Source of the DNA: Planctomycetales bacterium
GTDB taxonomy: Bacteria; Planctomycetota; Planctomycetia; Isosphaerales; Isosphaeraceae
Reading direction: 5' to 3'
DNA: 64,000 nucleotides
NCBI GenBank assembly: GCA_027449865.1
Contig: DAIDKV010000235.1
Coordinates: forward strand, 1-64,000
The translations under genes and the position numbers were made by a program. Shown in pieces: positions 28,297 to 36,433 of the stretch. The notes below the pieces were generated by a model. It saw only the letters and a program-made list of their open reading frames with translations, made no database searches and was not told the origin of the DNA. How positions within the stretch are numbered: position 1 is the first letter of the stretch; every line of letters begins with the position of its first letter.

Positions 28297-28320
28297 GCAT
28301 GCCGGGTCCAGGGTCCATGC
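28297..28320. promoter_or_regulatory. Repeat-containing candidate operator in PKS/exporter divergent region
   Basis: GGGTCCA is tandemly duplicated (28304-28310, 28311-28317) and framed by GCATG (28297-28301) and CATGC (28316-28320). It lies 46 bases before the PKS start, inside the 215-bp region shared with the exporter operon. It is a candidate regulator-binding site; no regulator gene is adjacent. Confidence 0.3.
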
Positions 28321-28418
28321 CAGGGCCCCGCGCACGAGGACGCCCGATCCTTCTTCGGCAGGCCGGCCCGCTCGCTCGACGTGATCGTTTCGACGCTCCG
28401 CTCTCTGGTCGGTCGACA

Positions 28419-28427
28419 TGGTACAAT
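28419..28427 (+). promoter_or_regulatory. Extended -10 promoter of exporter operon
   Basis: TGGTACAAT matches the extended -10 form TGnTATAAT with one change. It lies 39 bases before the ATG at 28467. No -35 box is evident at the usual distance. Confidence 0.45.
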
Positions 28428-28466
28428 CCGATGGGTCGAACCGCTGGCAACCGAAATCGCGTGCCC

Positions 28467-29591
28467 ATGCCCTATTCGCTCAAGATTCTCTGTCGCGAGC
28501 CCCGGCGCTACTTGCCGGCGGTGCTGGCGGTCGCTTTTAGCGACCTTCTCATCACCGTGCAGGTGGGCTTGCTCCTCGGTGCTCTCTCGGTGCTCTCTCT
28601 CCCGATCGACCACGCCGCCGCCGATCTCTGGGTCGCCTCGCCCGACATCCAGAGCATCGAGCTGGGCTACCCGATCCCCGAGTCCTGGCGATCGCTTCTG
28701 GCAAGCCAGCCCGAGGTCATCGCGACCGAGCCCTATCTCTATGGTTACAGCTACTGGCGCAATCCGAGGGGCGGGTCGGAGGTCTGCTGCGTGATTGGCT
28801 CCCGACTCGAGTCGGGAGCACTCGGAGTCGTCAGCGATCTCTCGCCGACTCTCCGAGATCGCCTGACGGAACCCGGCTCCGTCGTCGTGGATGAGACGGA
28901 GCTCGAACGGTTGGGCGTCGACGGGGTTGGAGGAATCGCCGAGGTCGCCGGGCGCAGGGTTCGGGTGGTCGGCCTGGTGAGCGGGCTCAAAAGCCTCGGC
29001 CCACCCTACATTTTTTGCTCGATGCGGACCGCCTATCAAATTCAGCCGCTCTTCCGCGATTATCCCGGCCACACCATGTACCTGCTGGGACGGTGCCGGA
29101 ACCCGTCCGACGCCCCGGCCGTCGCCGCTCGACTCCGCCGTCGATCGGATCTCTCGGCCTTCACGAGCGGCGAGTTCTCCGCCCGGACACAGTTCTTCTG
29201 GGCGACACGGACCGAGGCCGGCATCGGCATGGGGTTCACGGCAATGCTCAGCCTGCTCGTCGGGATGGCGGTGACCAGCCAGACACTCTACGCCGCCACG
29301 GCCGCCTCGCTCCGGGAATACGCGGTGCTTCGGGCACTCGGAATCCCACGACGGAAAATGGCCGGTCTGGTGATGGCTCAGGCTCTCTGGGTTGGTCTGG
29401 CCGGGATCACGCTGGCGATGCCGTTGATCCAGGCGCTGGCCTCCAGCGGCGAAAGCGCCGGCGCCCGGGTTGTGCTGCCCGTCTGGCTCTACGCTCTCGG
29501 ATCGGGGCTAACCCTCTCGATGGCTCTGCTCTCCGGCCTGGCCGCGCTCCGCTCACTTCGACTGGTCGAACCGATCACGCTCCTCCGATGA
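28467..29591 (+). CDS. DevC-like ABC transporter permease (FtsX/MacB type)
   Basis: A 374-aa inner-membrane permease. One N-terminal transmembrane segment (about 17-40) is followed by a roughly 210-residue extracytoplasmic MacB-like domain and three C-terminal transmembrane segments (about 250-370). The loop ASLREYAVLRALGIPRRKM between segments is typical of the FtsX/DevC family. The start ATG 28467 fits an upstream extended -10; ATG 28431 is in frame but would overlap the presumed transcription start. It is the first gene of a permease-ATPase-membrane-fusion operon divergent from the PKS-NRPS genes. It probably forms part of a tripartite lipid or lipopeptide exporter. Confidence 0.85.
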   Translation: MPYSLKILCREPRRYLPAVLAVAFSDLLITVQVGLLLGALSVLSLPIDHAAADLWVASPDIQSIELGYPIPESWRSLLASQPEVIATEPYLYGYSYWRNPRGGSEVCCVIGSRLESGALGVVSDLSPTLRDRLTEPGSVVVDETELERLGVDGVGGIAEVAGRRVRVVGLVSGLKSLGPPYIFCSMRTAYQIQPLFRDYPGHTMYLLGRCRNPSDAPAVAARLRRRSDLSAFTSGEFSARTQFFWATRTEAGIGMGFTAMLSLLVGMAVTSQTLYAATAASLREYAVLRALGIPRRKMAGLVMAQALWVGLAGITLAMPLIQALASSGESAGARVVLPVWLYALGSGLTLSMALLSGLAALRSLRLVEPITLLR

Positions 29592-29616
29592 GATCCGGGA
29601 AAGGACCGTTCCGACG

Positions 29617-30327
29617 ATGCCCGACCAGCCCGCGCTGATCGCCCGCAACCTGGAGCGTTCGTATGGCGAGGGATCCTCCACCGCCCGGGTGCTGCGCGAT
29701 GTCTCGATCGAGCTCTATCCAGGCCGGGTCGTCCTGCTGATGGGACCCTCGGGCAGCGGCAAGTCGACGCTGCTGGCGGTCCTCTCCGGATTGCTGCGTC
29801 CCGACCGCGGCGAGGTGACGATCCTGGGTCGCTCCCTCTGGACGATCCGCGAGTCCGCTCGCGAGCGGTTTCGGCTCGAGCATTTCGGCTTCATCTTCCA
29901 GGGGTTTAACCTGTTCCCCTCTCTGACCGCCGCCGAGCAACTGGAGATGGTGGTTCGATGGGGCGAGGGCGCCTCCCCTCGCGAAGCGCGCCGACGAGTG
30001 GGCGCAATGCTCGATCAGCTTGGCCTGGGCGCACGAGGTCACATCCGGGCCGACCAGCTCTCGGGCGGGGAGAAGCAGCGTGTGGCCGTCGGTCGAGCAC
30101 TGCTCAAGAACCCTCGGTTCTGCTTCGCCGATGAACCCACCGGCTCGCTCGACTGGGGACACGGCGAGCAGGTGATCCGGCTCCTGCACGCGGCAGCGCG
30201 AGACCAGGGTGCCGTCCTCTTCGTCGTTGGCCATGATCCCCGACTGATCCCGTATGCCGACCGCGTCGTCCACATGGTCGACGGCCGGCTCTCCGACGAG
30301 CCCGCGTCCCTGGAGCCCACGTTATGA
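29617..30327 (+). CDS. DevA/LolD-like ABC transporter ATPase
   Basis: A 236-aa ATPase: Walker A GPSGSGKST (about 43-51), Q-loop FIFQGFNLFPSLTAAEQ, signature LSGGEKQR, Walker B FCFADEPTGSLD and H-loop VGHDPR. The sequence belongs to the MacB/LolD/DevA group that energises FtsX-type permeases. It is 25 bases after the permease stop and overlaps the next gene by 4 bases (ATGA), so the three are one operon. The partner permease and fusion protein favour an outward-directed exporter. Confidence 0.93.
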   Translation: MPDQPALIARNLERSYGEGSSTARVLRDVSIELYPGRVVLLMGPSGSGKSTLLAVLSGLLRPDRGEVTILGRSLWTIRESARERFRLEHFGFIFQGFNLFPSLTAAEQLEMVVRWGEGASPREARRRVGAMLDQLGLGARGHIRADQLSGGEKQRVAVGRALLKNPRFCFADEPTGSLDWGHGEQVIRLLHAAARDQGAVLFVVGHDPRLIPYADRVVHMVDGRLSDEPASLEPTL

Positions 30328-31385
30328 GTGCTGCGATTCGAGCTCTCGTCCTGGTCGCGATCGCGGGGGCCTTGATCGCCTCGGCGGTCCACTTCCAGGG
30401 CCGGGCCGCCGCGCCGGCTGGATCGCCTCCACCGTCGACGTCGACATCCGCCGACCGTGACTCGGGCCGGCTCATCTGCTACGGGACAGTCGATCTCGAG
30501 CAAGGCGTGGCCTCGCTATCGACCGTCGAGCCGGGTCGAGTGATCGCGGTCACGGTCGCCGAGAACCAGCACGTCGAGGCAGGCGCCGAACTGGTTCGGG
30601 TCGATGAGGCCGCGGCCCAGGCGCGGCTGGCCGAGGCCGAGGCGGCCGTCCGCCTGGCCCAGTTGCAGATGCGCGAGGCGGAAAAGCAGCCGTCGCTTCA
30701 TCGAATCCGTGTCGAGCAGCAAATCGCGATTCGGGACGCCATGCGGAGCCGGGTCGAGGCCGTCCGACGGACCCAGGAGCGCGAGGAACGGCTCGCGAAG
30801 TCAAATATCATCACTCAGTCGGACCGATCGATCAGCCAGGAGAAAATCCGTGAGGCTGAGGCGATGGAGCGCGCCGAGGCCTCCCGGCTGGAAGAACTGG
30901 AGGCGCAGGACATCGCCGGACCAATCGAGCGAGCCAGGCAGGAGTTGGTCGCGGCGGAGGCGCGCCGCGACCTGGCCCGGCTCGCGGTCGAGGGGCGTCG
31001 CATCCGGGCGCCCGGTCCGGGAACGGTTCTTCGGATTCTGGTCGCACCAGGTGACGTGCTGGGAACGCGTCCCGATCAGCCGGCGATCCTGTTCGCCGCC
31101 GATGGCCCTCGGGTGATCCGCGCGACCGTTGAGCAGGAGTTCGCCGGTCGGGTGAAGGAGGGACAGCCGGCGACAATCCGCGACGACGCCGACCCTACGA
31201 TGAGCTGGCGAGGGCGCGTCGGCCGGGTCGCTGGCTGGTACGGCCAGCGCCGGACGATTATGCATGACCCCTCGCAGATGACCGATGTCCGAACACTCGA
31301 ATGCCTCATCCGGCTCGACCCAGACCAGCCCGCACTTCGGCTCGGCCAGGGCGTCCGAATCGCCCTGGGAGCGGTCGAGCCCTGA
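30324..31385 (+). CDS. DevB/HlyD-like membrane fusion protein
   Basis: A 353-aa periplasmic adaptor. It has an N-terminal signal anchor (ALVLVAIAGALIASAV), a first lipoyl half (PGRVIAVTVAENQHVEAGAE), a long coiled-coil hairpin (about 95-205, Glu/Arg/Ala rich) and a second lipoyl half (RIRAPGPGTVLRILVAPGDV). A beta-barrel domain with GQGVRIAL ends the protein. HlyD-family adaptors bridge an inner-membrane ABC pump to a TolC-like channel. Together with the two upstream genes it forms the DevC-DevA-DevB set, in an order different from the cyanobacterial devBCA. Confidence 0.87.
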   Translation: MSAAIRALVLVAIAGALIASAVHFQGRAAAPAGSPPPSTSTSADRDSGRLICYGTVDLEQGVASLSTVEPGRVIAVTVAENQHVEAGAELVRVDEAAAQARLAEAEAAVRLAQLQMREAEKQPSLHRIRVEQQIAIRDAMRSRVEAVRRTQEREERLAKSNIITQSDRSISQEKIREAEAMERAEASRLEELEAQDIAGPIERARQELVAAEARRDLARLAVEGRRIRAPGPGTVLRILVAPGDVLGTRPDQPAILFAADGPRVIRATVEQEFAGRVKEGQPATIRDDADPTMSWRGRVGRVAGWYGQRRTIMHDPSQMTDVRTLECLIRLDPDQPALRLGQGVRIALGAVEP

Positions 31386-31439
31386 TGGATCGAGAGTGCG
31401 AACCAGGCACCCTTCGGGTTGCGGTGGGCTGCCTCGATC

Positions 31440-32237
31440 TCAATACTTGGCGAGATCCTGGGGATGGGGATCGCCGTGAACCTTTTTTGTGAGGTCGGCG
31501 GCCCCTTCGAGCATCATCTTCAACTCGCTATTCACGGCGATGAACTGCCACCCTTCCCGGGCGCGTCGGATCGCGTCCTCGGGGGAGAAGACGTGCAGGC
31601 CGCAGGGAACGTTGTTCCGCTGCGCGGCCTCTCGAATGCGGGTCAGGGTCGCCTCGAAGGTCTCCTTGTCGGCAAAGGTTCCATCGGCCGACCGCATCGA
31701 GTAGGTCAGATCATTCGGGCCGACAAAGATGGCGTCGATCCCGGGGACCGAGTAGATCTCATCGGCGATGTTCACGGCGTCGATGTGCTCGGTCTGGAGC
31801 ACGACGAGGATCTCGTCATCGGCGTGGCGGTAGTACTGATCGGAGGTCGTCCCGAAGTTGATCGCGTGCATACCGCCTCCGATCGAGCGATTGCCCTTCG
31901 GGGGATACTTGCACGCGGCGACGATCGATCGGGCCTCCTCCGCGCTCATGACCATCGGCGCGACGATGCCCATGGCGCCCGAGTCGAGCACCATTTTGAT
32001 GTACTCGTGCTTGCCGGTCGGGACGCGGGCGAGCGGAACGCAGCCGGCGTCGGCGATCGCGGCGAACATGTAGGCGGCGGTCTCGATGTCGGTGTGAGTA
32101 TGCTCCATGTCGACGGTGAGCCAGGGCAGGCCGACCCTCGCCATGAACCGCGCCGCGGCGACGCTGCCGAGCGTCAGCCAGGTACCGAACTGCGGCTTCC
32201 CCGCGCGCAACGCCCGCTTAACTGGATTCTCTTTCAA
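31440..32237 (-). CDS. HpcH/HpaI-family aldolase
   Basis: A 265-aa class II pyruvate aldolase-family protein. The family reversibly cleaves 2-keto-3-deoxy sugar acids or 4-hydroxy-2-oxo acids to pyruvate plus an aldehyde. Typical motifs are [45 protein letters not shown] and [12 protein letters not shown]. The Glu/Asp metal ligands are at the expected places in QTEH...and PGIDA. The start is TTG at 32237, because no in-frame ATG precedes the conserved N-terminus; a weak GGGG lies upstream. It stands alone, so the actual substrate cannot be deduced. Confidence 0.85.
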   Translation of the reverse strand: MKENPVKRALRAGKPQFGTWLTLGSVAAARFMARVGLPWLTVDMEHTHTDIETAAYMFAAIADAGCVPLARVPTGKHEYIKMVLDSGAMGIVAPMVMSAEEARSIVAACKYPPKGNRSIGGGMHAINFGTTSDQYYRHADDEILVVLQTEHIDAVNIADEIYSVPGIDAIFVGPNDLTYSMRSADGTFADKETFEATLTRIREAAQRNNVPCGLHVFSPEDAIRRAREGWQFIAVNSELKMMLEGAADLTKKVHGDPHPQDLAKY

Positions 32238-32374
32238 GGCAGTGCCCCGTCATGTGGTGGGAGGTATCCGGTCGAGGATTCCGGGGACTCGGGATCGTCG
32301 TGCCGATCCTCCCGAGTTTCGCACGCCGAGAGGCCCCCGGCAAGCCCGGCGAGGATCGAGGTTCGACAGGCCCC

Positions 32375-33355
32375 TCAACGCGTCCGGGCGCGGAGGGCCA
32401 ACGCCCCGATCAGGAACGCGGCGATCGCGAGTGTGGAGGGCTCGGGCGCGGGGGTCGGCAGCGGGCCCGAGGGTGCCGATCCGGCGGACGGAGGGCCCGA
32501 GGGCGTTGGGCCGGTGCCTGTTCCGCTGTTGCTACCGCCCGACGAGGAGTTCCCCGGGTCGCCGCCCCCGGATGTCGGCGGCGCGCCAGCCGGCGTGAGG
32601 AGCAGAGCGTACGCCTTCCCCGAGGCATCGACTCCGTACGCCCCAATCTGCCCGCTGTCATTGATGCTCAGGGCACTCGTCAGTGTCAGGCCCGAGCCTG
32701 CGGGGATCGCCGAGTTGAGATCGATCAGCCCGCCCGAGCCGTTCCAGAAGAAAGCGTGGTTATTGGCCTGCGCCGGAGTGGGGATGTAGGAGCCCACCAC
32801 TTGCCCCAGATCGTTGATCCCATAGGCGTTCCCGCCGTTCGTCGCGATCATCCGCGAGCCGGTCCCGGGCGTGAAGATCGACGGCCCGGAGATCATCTGA
32901 CCAGCGGGATTGATCCACGATGACCCGCCGACCACCTGCCCCAGGTTATTCACGGCGTACGGGGCGATGGTCGAATTGGGAACCGAGGCATCGACCGGCG
33001 GCAGGGCCGTGGCCTGGCCGCCGCTGACGATGTATCCGTCCATGTGACCCGCGGTCGGATTCCAGGCCCGGCCCACCGTGTCGAGGCCGTTGTTCGAAGG
33101 CTCGGAGACGGAGTAATACCGCTGGTCCCCAGCCGGCACCGGGCCGGTCGCCGCGTTGCCGAAATCCAGCCCGTCGAGCGCGGGGTAGGTCACTTTCCCC
33201 TGCCCGTTCACAAGGACGCCCGGCCCATCGATCGTGGTCGGCATCGGACCCAGGTTCTGAACCGTGTAGAACGGGACGGCCCGCGCCGCAGGAACCACAA
33301 CGAGGCCGAAAAACATCCCGAGACCGATCACCAGAGCAGGGAATCGTCGGTGCAT
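32375..33355 (-). CDS. PEP-CTERM protein with HAF-type repeats
   Basis: A 326-aa exported protein: signal peptide (LVIGLGMFFGLVVVPAARA, about residues 8-26), then repeats of the HAF type (AYAVNNLGQVVGGSSW, AYGINDLGQVVGSY, HAFFWNGSGGLIDL, ALSINDSGQIGAYG). A Gly/Ser/Pro-rich spacer and a PEP-CTERM tail (PAPEPSTLAIAAFLIGALA plus arginines) follow. HAF repeats resemble short beta-propeller-like blades of unknown function. The start at 33355 has GGAAGGG about 9 bases upstream. An exosortase elsewhere in the genome is expected. Confidence 0.85.
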   Translation of the reverse strand: MHRRFPALVIGLGMFFGLVVVPAARAVPFYTVQNLGPMPTTIDGPGVLVNGQGKVTYPALDGLDFGNAATGPVPAGDQRYYSVSEPSNNGLDTVGRAWNPTAGHMDGYIVSGGQATALPPVDASVPNSTIAPYAVNNLGQVVGGSSWINPAGQMISGPSIFTPGTGSRMIATNGGNAYGINDLGQVVGSYIPTPAQANNHAFFWNGSGGLIDLNSAIPAGSGLTLTSALSINDSGQIGAYGVDASGKAYALLLTPAGAPPTSGGGDPGNSSSGGSNSGTGTGPTPSGPPSAGSAPSGPLPTPAPEPSTLAIAAFLIGALALRARTR

Positions 33356-33626
33356 CGACAGGCCCTTCCGTGAGAAGCCGAATCCAACCCTCTCCGTCGC
33401 CGGGTCGGACACAGAAGACGATCATCTCCACCTCATGCCCACTCACATACTTGGTGCTGCCTGGATCGTCAAGATCGAAAGAAATCGAATCGCTACCCAT
33501 TGACCTCACATAATCTTCAACAAAATCACCTCCGGTCTTCCCCGCGTGCCGGCTATTATTGAGAGCTTCCGGTGACCCGCCGATGCCGTCGCGTCCGGTG
33601 GGGGCTGGATCGAGCCCGAGGATGGC

Positions 33627-34802
33627 ATGCGCGTCACGATCGTCACCGAGACGTACTTCCCGCAGGTCAACGGCGTATCGAGGACGCTGGGGGAACTGGT
33701 CCGGCATCTGCTCGCGGCTGGCGACGAGGTCCAGTTGATCCACCCCAACTATGGCCACCGGGCCGCGGCCGGCGTGGAGCCGCAGGACTGGCATGCTGTC
33801 CGCTCGGTAGTGCTGCCGTTCTACAAGGAACTGCATCTGCCGCTTCCGCCGTTCGGCGGGGTGAGACAGGCGGTCCAGCGGTTTCGGCCCGACATTCTGC
33901 ACATCGCCACCGAGGCAACGCTCGGTCTGGCCGCTCTCCGGTTCGCGCTTCGGCGGCGGATTCCTGTTGTCTCGAGCTTCCACACCAATTTCGACCAGTA
34001 CAGCCGGCATTACCGGGTCGGCTGGGCCCGGGGAGTGATCGAGGGCTACCTTCGCTGGTTCCACAACCGAACGCTGGAGACCTACGTCCCCTCGCGGGCA
34101 ACCATCGCCCAGCTCGAACCGCTGGGTTTCGAGCGGCTGGTCCTCTGGCAGCGAGGCGTTGATGCCTCGATGTTCCATCCGAATCGGCCCGGCCGTTCTG
34201 AAGTCCGGAAGGCTCTCGGATGGGGCGAGCAAGACCCGGTCATCGCCTACGTCAGCCGGATCGCGCCTGAGAAGAACGTCGATTTCCTGGCCGACGCCCT
34301 GGCGAAGGTCATCGTCCGGCGCCCGGAGGTCCGGATCCTGATGGTCGGCGACGGACCCTCGCGTCCGGCCCTTGAGCGCAGGCTCGGCGACGCGGCGAAA
34401 TTCGTCGGCTACAAGACCGGCGCCGATGTCGCCGATCACTACGCCGCCGCCGACCTTTTCGCCTTCGCCAGCAAGACCGAGACGTTCGGCAACGTCGTCC
34501 TTGAGGCGATGGCCTCGGGCCTTCCGGTTGTCGCGCTCCGCGCCGGCGGAGTCGGCGAGACGGTCCGCCCCGGCCAGACCGGAATCCTGATCGATCCTGA
34601 CCAGTCGCCCGACCGGATGGCCGATGCCCTCGTCGGCCTGATCGAACATCCCGAGGAACGCCGACGGATGGCCGGCGAGGCCCGTGCCTACGCCGAGGGA
34701 CAGAGCTGGGACGCCATCATGGGCGGCCTTCGCGACCGCTATCGGGGGATCGTCGAGTCTCGATGCGTCGCCCCGGAACCGGCCGTCTCGAACCGCCCGT
34801 AA
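33627..34802 (+). CDS. GT4-family glycosyltransferase (MgtA/SQD2-like)
   Basis: A 391-aa GT-B glycosyltransferase. The N-terminal half has TETYFPQVNGVSRTLGEL and SSFHTNFDQYSRHY. The C-terminal donor domain has YVSRIAPEKNV, MVGDGP, KTETFGNVVLEAMASGLPVV and RAGGVGETV. The E-x7-E pattern (TETFGNVVLEA) is present. Closest in style to GDP-mannose-dependent alpha-mannosyltransferases or SQD2-like enzymes; donor and acceptor are unproven. Its 3' end overlaps the convergent membrane glycosyltransferase gene by 64 bp. The 271-bp upstream region (33356-33626) separates it from the divergent PEP-CTERM gene. Confidence 0.88.
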   Translation: MRVTIVTETYFPQVNGVSRTLGELVRHLLAAGDEVQLIHPNYGHRAAAGVEPQDWHAVRSVVLPFYKELHLPLPPFGGVRQAVQRFRPDILHIATEATLGLAALRFALRRRIPVVSSFHTNFDQYSRHYRVGWARGVIEGYLRWFHNRTLETYVPSRATIAQLEPLGFERLVLWQRGVDASMFHPNRPGRSEVRKALGWGEQDPVIAYVSRIAPEKNVDFLADALAKVIVRRPEVRILMVGDGPSRPALERRLGDAAKFVGYKTGADVADHYAAADLFAFASKTETFGNVVLEAMASGLPVVALRAGGVGETVRPGQTGILIDPDQSPDRMADALVGLIEHPEERRRMAGEARAYAEGQSWDAIMGGLRDRYRGIVESRCVAPEPAVSNRP

Positions 34803-36433
34803 ACCCCGCGCCGCAGATACAGCCCGCGAGCGATCGTCGAGGGAAGATAATTCGCGTCGAGGAAGGCCCGCAACTTCGGGAACGGCGGATATCCGGTGAA
34901 GATCAGCTCGGGCGGCCGGGCCTTCAGCGTCGACAGAATCTCATCGACCCTCGGCCCGATCAACGGGTGATCCCGGCCCGCCTGGTCGCGGAGCAGATTG
35001 TCGACGAAAAAGTGACGGGTTGGGCTATCGAGCCTCGAATAAAAGTTCAGCGGGCTTTGCCATCCCCAGACATAGAGCCGAGGCGAATCCCACCCCTCAA
35101 CCCGTCGTCCGATCTCGCGGCCCATCTCGCGCAGGACAACCCACTGCCGCCCGCCCTTGTATCGGATGGTCAGCTCCTCGGGCTCAACGCCCAGGTAGCA
35201 TCGGGCCTGCAAAACCAGCGTCCCCGCGATGGCGACGACCAGGGCCGCCGTCGCCAACCCGATGAGCCCCCGGCGACCGCCTCGCGACCGATCCGCCACG
35301 GCCCCGATCGCGTCCCCAAGCGCGATGGCCACCGCGATCGTCGAGGTCGGAACCGGAAGCAGGTAATAATGCGGCCAGTAAAGCCCAGGCAGGACGACCT
35401 GCAGCCAGGAGGCGACGACCCACCCGGCGACAATCCTCCGCCGAGCCTCGCCGGCCGCCAGAGAAACCACCGAGCCGACCGACGCCAGCCAGAACGGCCA
35501 GCTTCCGCCGGCCCACCAGACAAGGTAATCGGTCGAGCCAAACGGCCAGGGTAACTCGCCGCGGGGATCGGCGTTGCCGGTCAGCCAGCGAACCGAGGGC
35601 GAGGGTGCGTTCGGCTCGGGAAGGGTGTCGGTCGCCAGGGCCCGGGCCTGGAGGACGATGTCCTCATAAGCCGATTGACCCGCGCCCCTCGCGATCACGA
35701 TCGAACCGGCGACCACGCCGACGGCGAGCATCCCCACGCTGAGGGCCATCGCGTCGACAAGACCGCGCCGCGATCGACCACCCCGAATCATCAGTGCCAC
35801 GAGAACCACCGCCGCCGGAACGACAGCCACCTGCTTGACCATCGCCGCGGCCCCGATCGCGAGCCCCGCGGCGACGAGCCATCGCCGATCGTCGCGGGTC
35901 CAGGCGCCGACCGTCGCCGCCAGGCCAAGTAGCGAGAACAGGTTCATGAAGTGTTCCATGTTCGACCCGTTACCGAAGAGGTAAGGATCGGTGCTGACCA
36001 GCAGGAAGAGCCCTGGGGCCAGAGCCGCGGCGATCCGTCCCGAGAGCCGGAGCGCGACCCACCAGGCCGCGGCCATCGCTCCGAGAACGAACGGAATCGC
36101 CAGCACCCGAATCGCCAGCTCGCGATAGCCGCCGATAGCGACGGCCGCCGTGTAGATCCAGTAGCCGAGCGGCGGCTTGTACTCGGTGAGATCACGATAC
36201 AGGGCGTCGCCGAGACAAACGCGATGCCCCATGTAGGCGTAAGCCGCCTCGTCACAGTCGAGCGGCTCACTGGCGCGGCCCACCACCGGCCAGAGCGCAA
36301 GCCCTGTCGCCTCGCGGACGTCGGCGCCGAAGGTGTGCGCCCGGTACCAGACGGCGGCGACCATCCAGAGGACGAGAATCAGGCGGTCCCATCGCATCGA
36401 TTCGGTTCCCAGCCGGTCCGGCTCGCGGCTCAT
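34739..36433 (-). CDS. GT39-like polytopic membrane glycosyltransferase
   Basis: A 564-aa integral membrane protein with about ten hydrophobic segments. It has the hallmark first loop of the PMT/ArnT superfamily, with an acidic motif after helix 1 (LDCDEAAYAYMGHRV) and YKPPLGYWIY. Such enzymes transfer a sugar from a polyprenyl-phosphate donor on the outer face of the inner membrane. The start at 36433 gives an ATGA overlap with the upstream gene. It is the third of three coupled genes (M28 peptidase, PMT-like, PMT-like). Acceptor is unknown. Confidence 0.82.
   Translation of the reverse strand: MSREPDRLGTESMRWDRLILVLWMVAAVWYRAHTFGADVREATGLALWPVVGRASEPLDCDEAAYAYMGHRVCLGDALYRDLTEYKPPLGYWIYTAAVAIGGYRELAIRVLAIPFVLGAMAAAWWVALRLSGRIAAALAPGLFLLVSTDPYLFGNGSNMEHFMNLFSLLGLAATVGAWTRDDRRWLVAAGLAIGAAAMVKQVAVVPAAVVLVALMIRGGRSRRGLVDAMALSVGMLAVGVVAGSIVIARGAGQSAYEDIVLQARALATDTLPEPNAPSPSVRWLTGNADPRGELPWPFGSTDYLVWWAGGSWPFWLASVGSVVSLAAGEARRRIVAGWVVASWLQVVLPGLYWPHYYLLPVPTSTIAVAIALGDAIGAVADRSRGGRRGLIGLATAALVVAIAGTLVLQARCYLGVEPEELTIRYKGGRQWVVLREMGREIGRRVEGWDSPRLYVWGWQSPLNFYSRLDSPTRHFFVDNLLRDQAGRDHPLIGPRVDEILSTLKARPPELIFTGYPPFPKLRAFLDANYLPSTIARGLYLRRGVYGRFETAGSGATHRDSTIPR

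Noticed and set aside
25996-28794. Plus-strand open frame of about 930 codons opposite the PKS
   Set aside because: It has Arg/Pro-rich nonsense composition and runs through both the PKS and the start of the exporter gene in another frame; the PKS strand is unambiguous.
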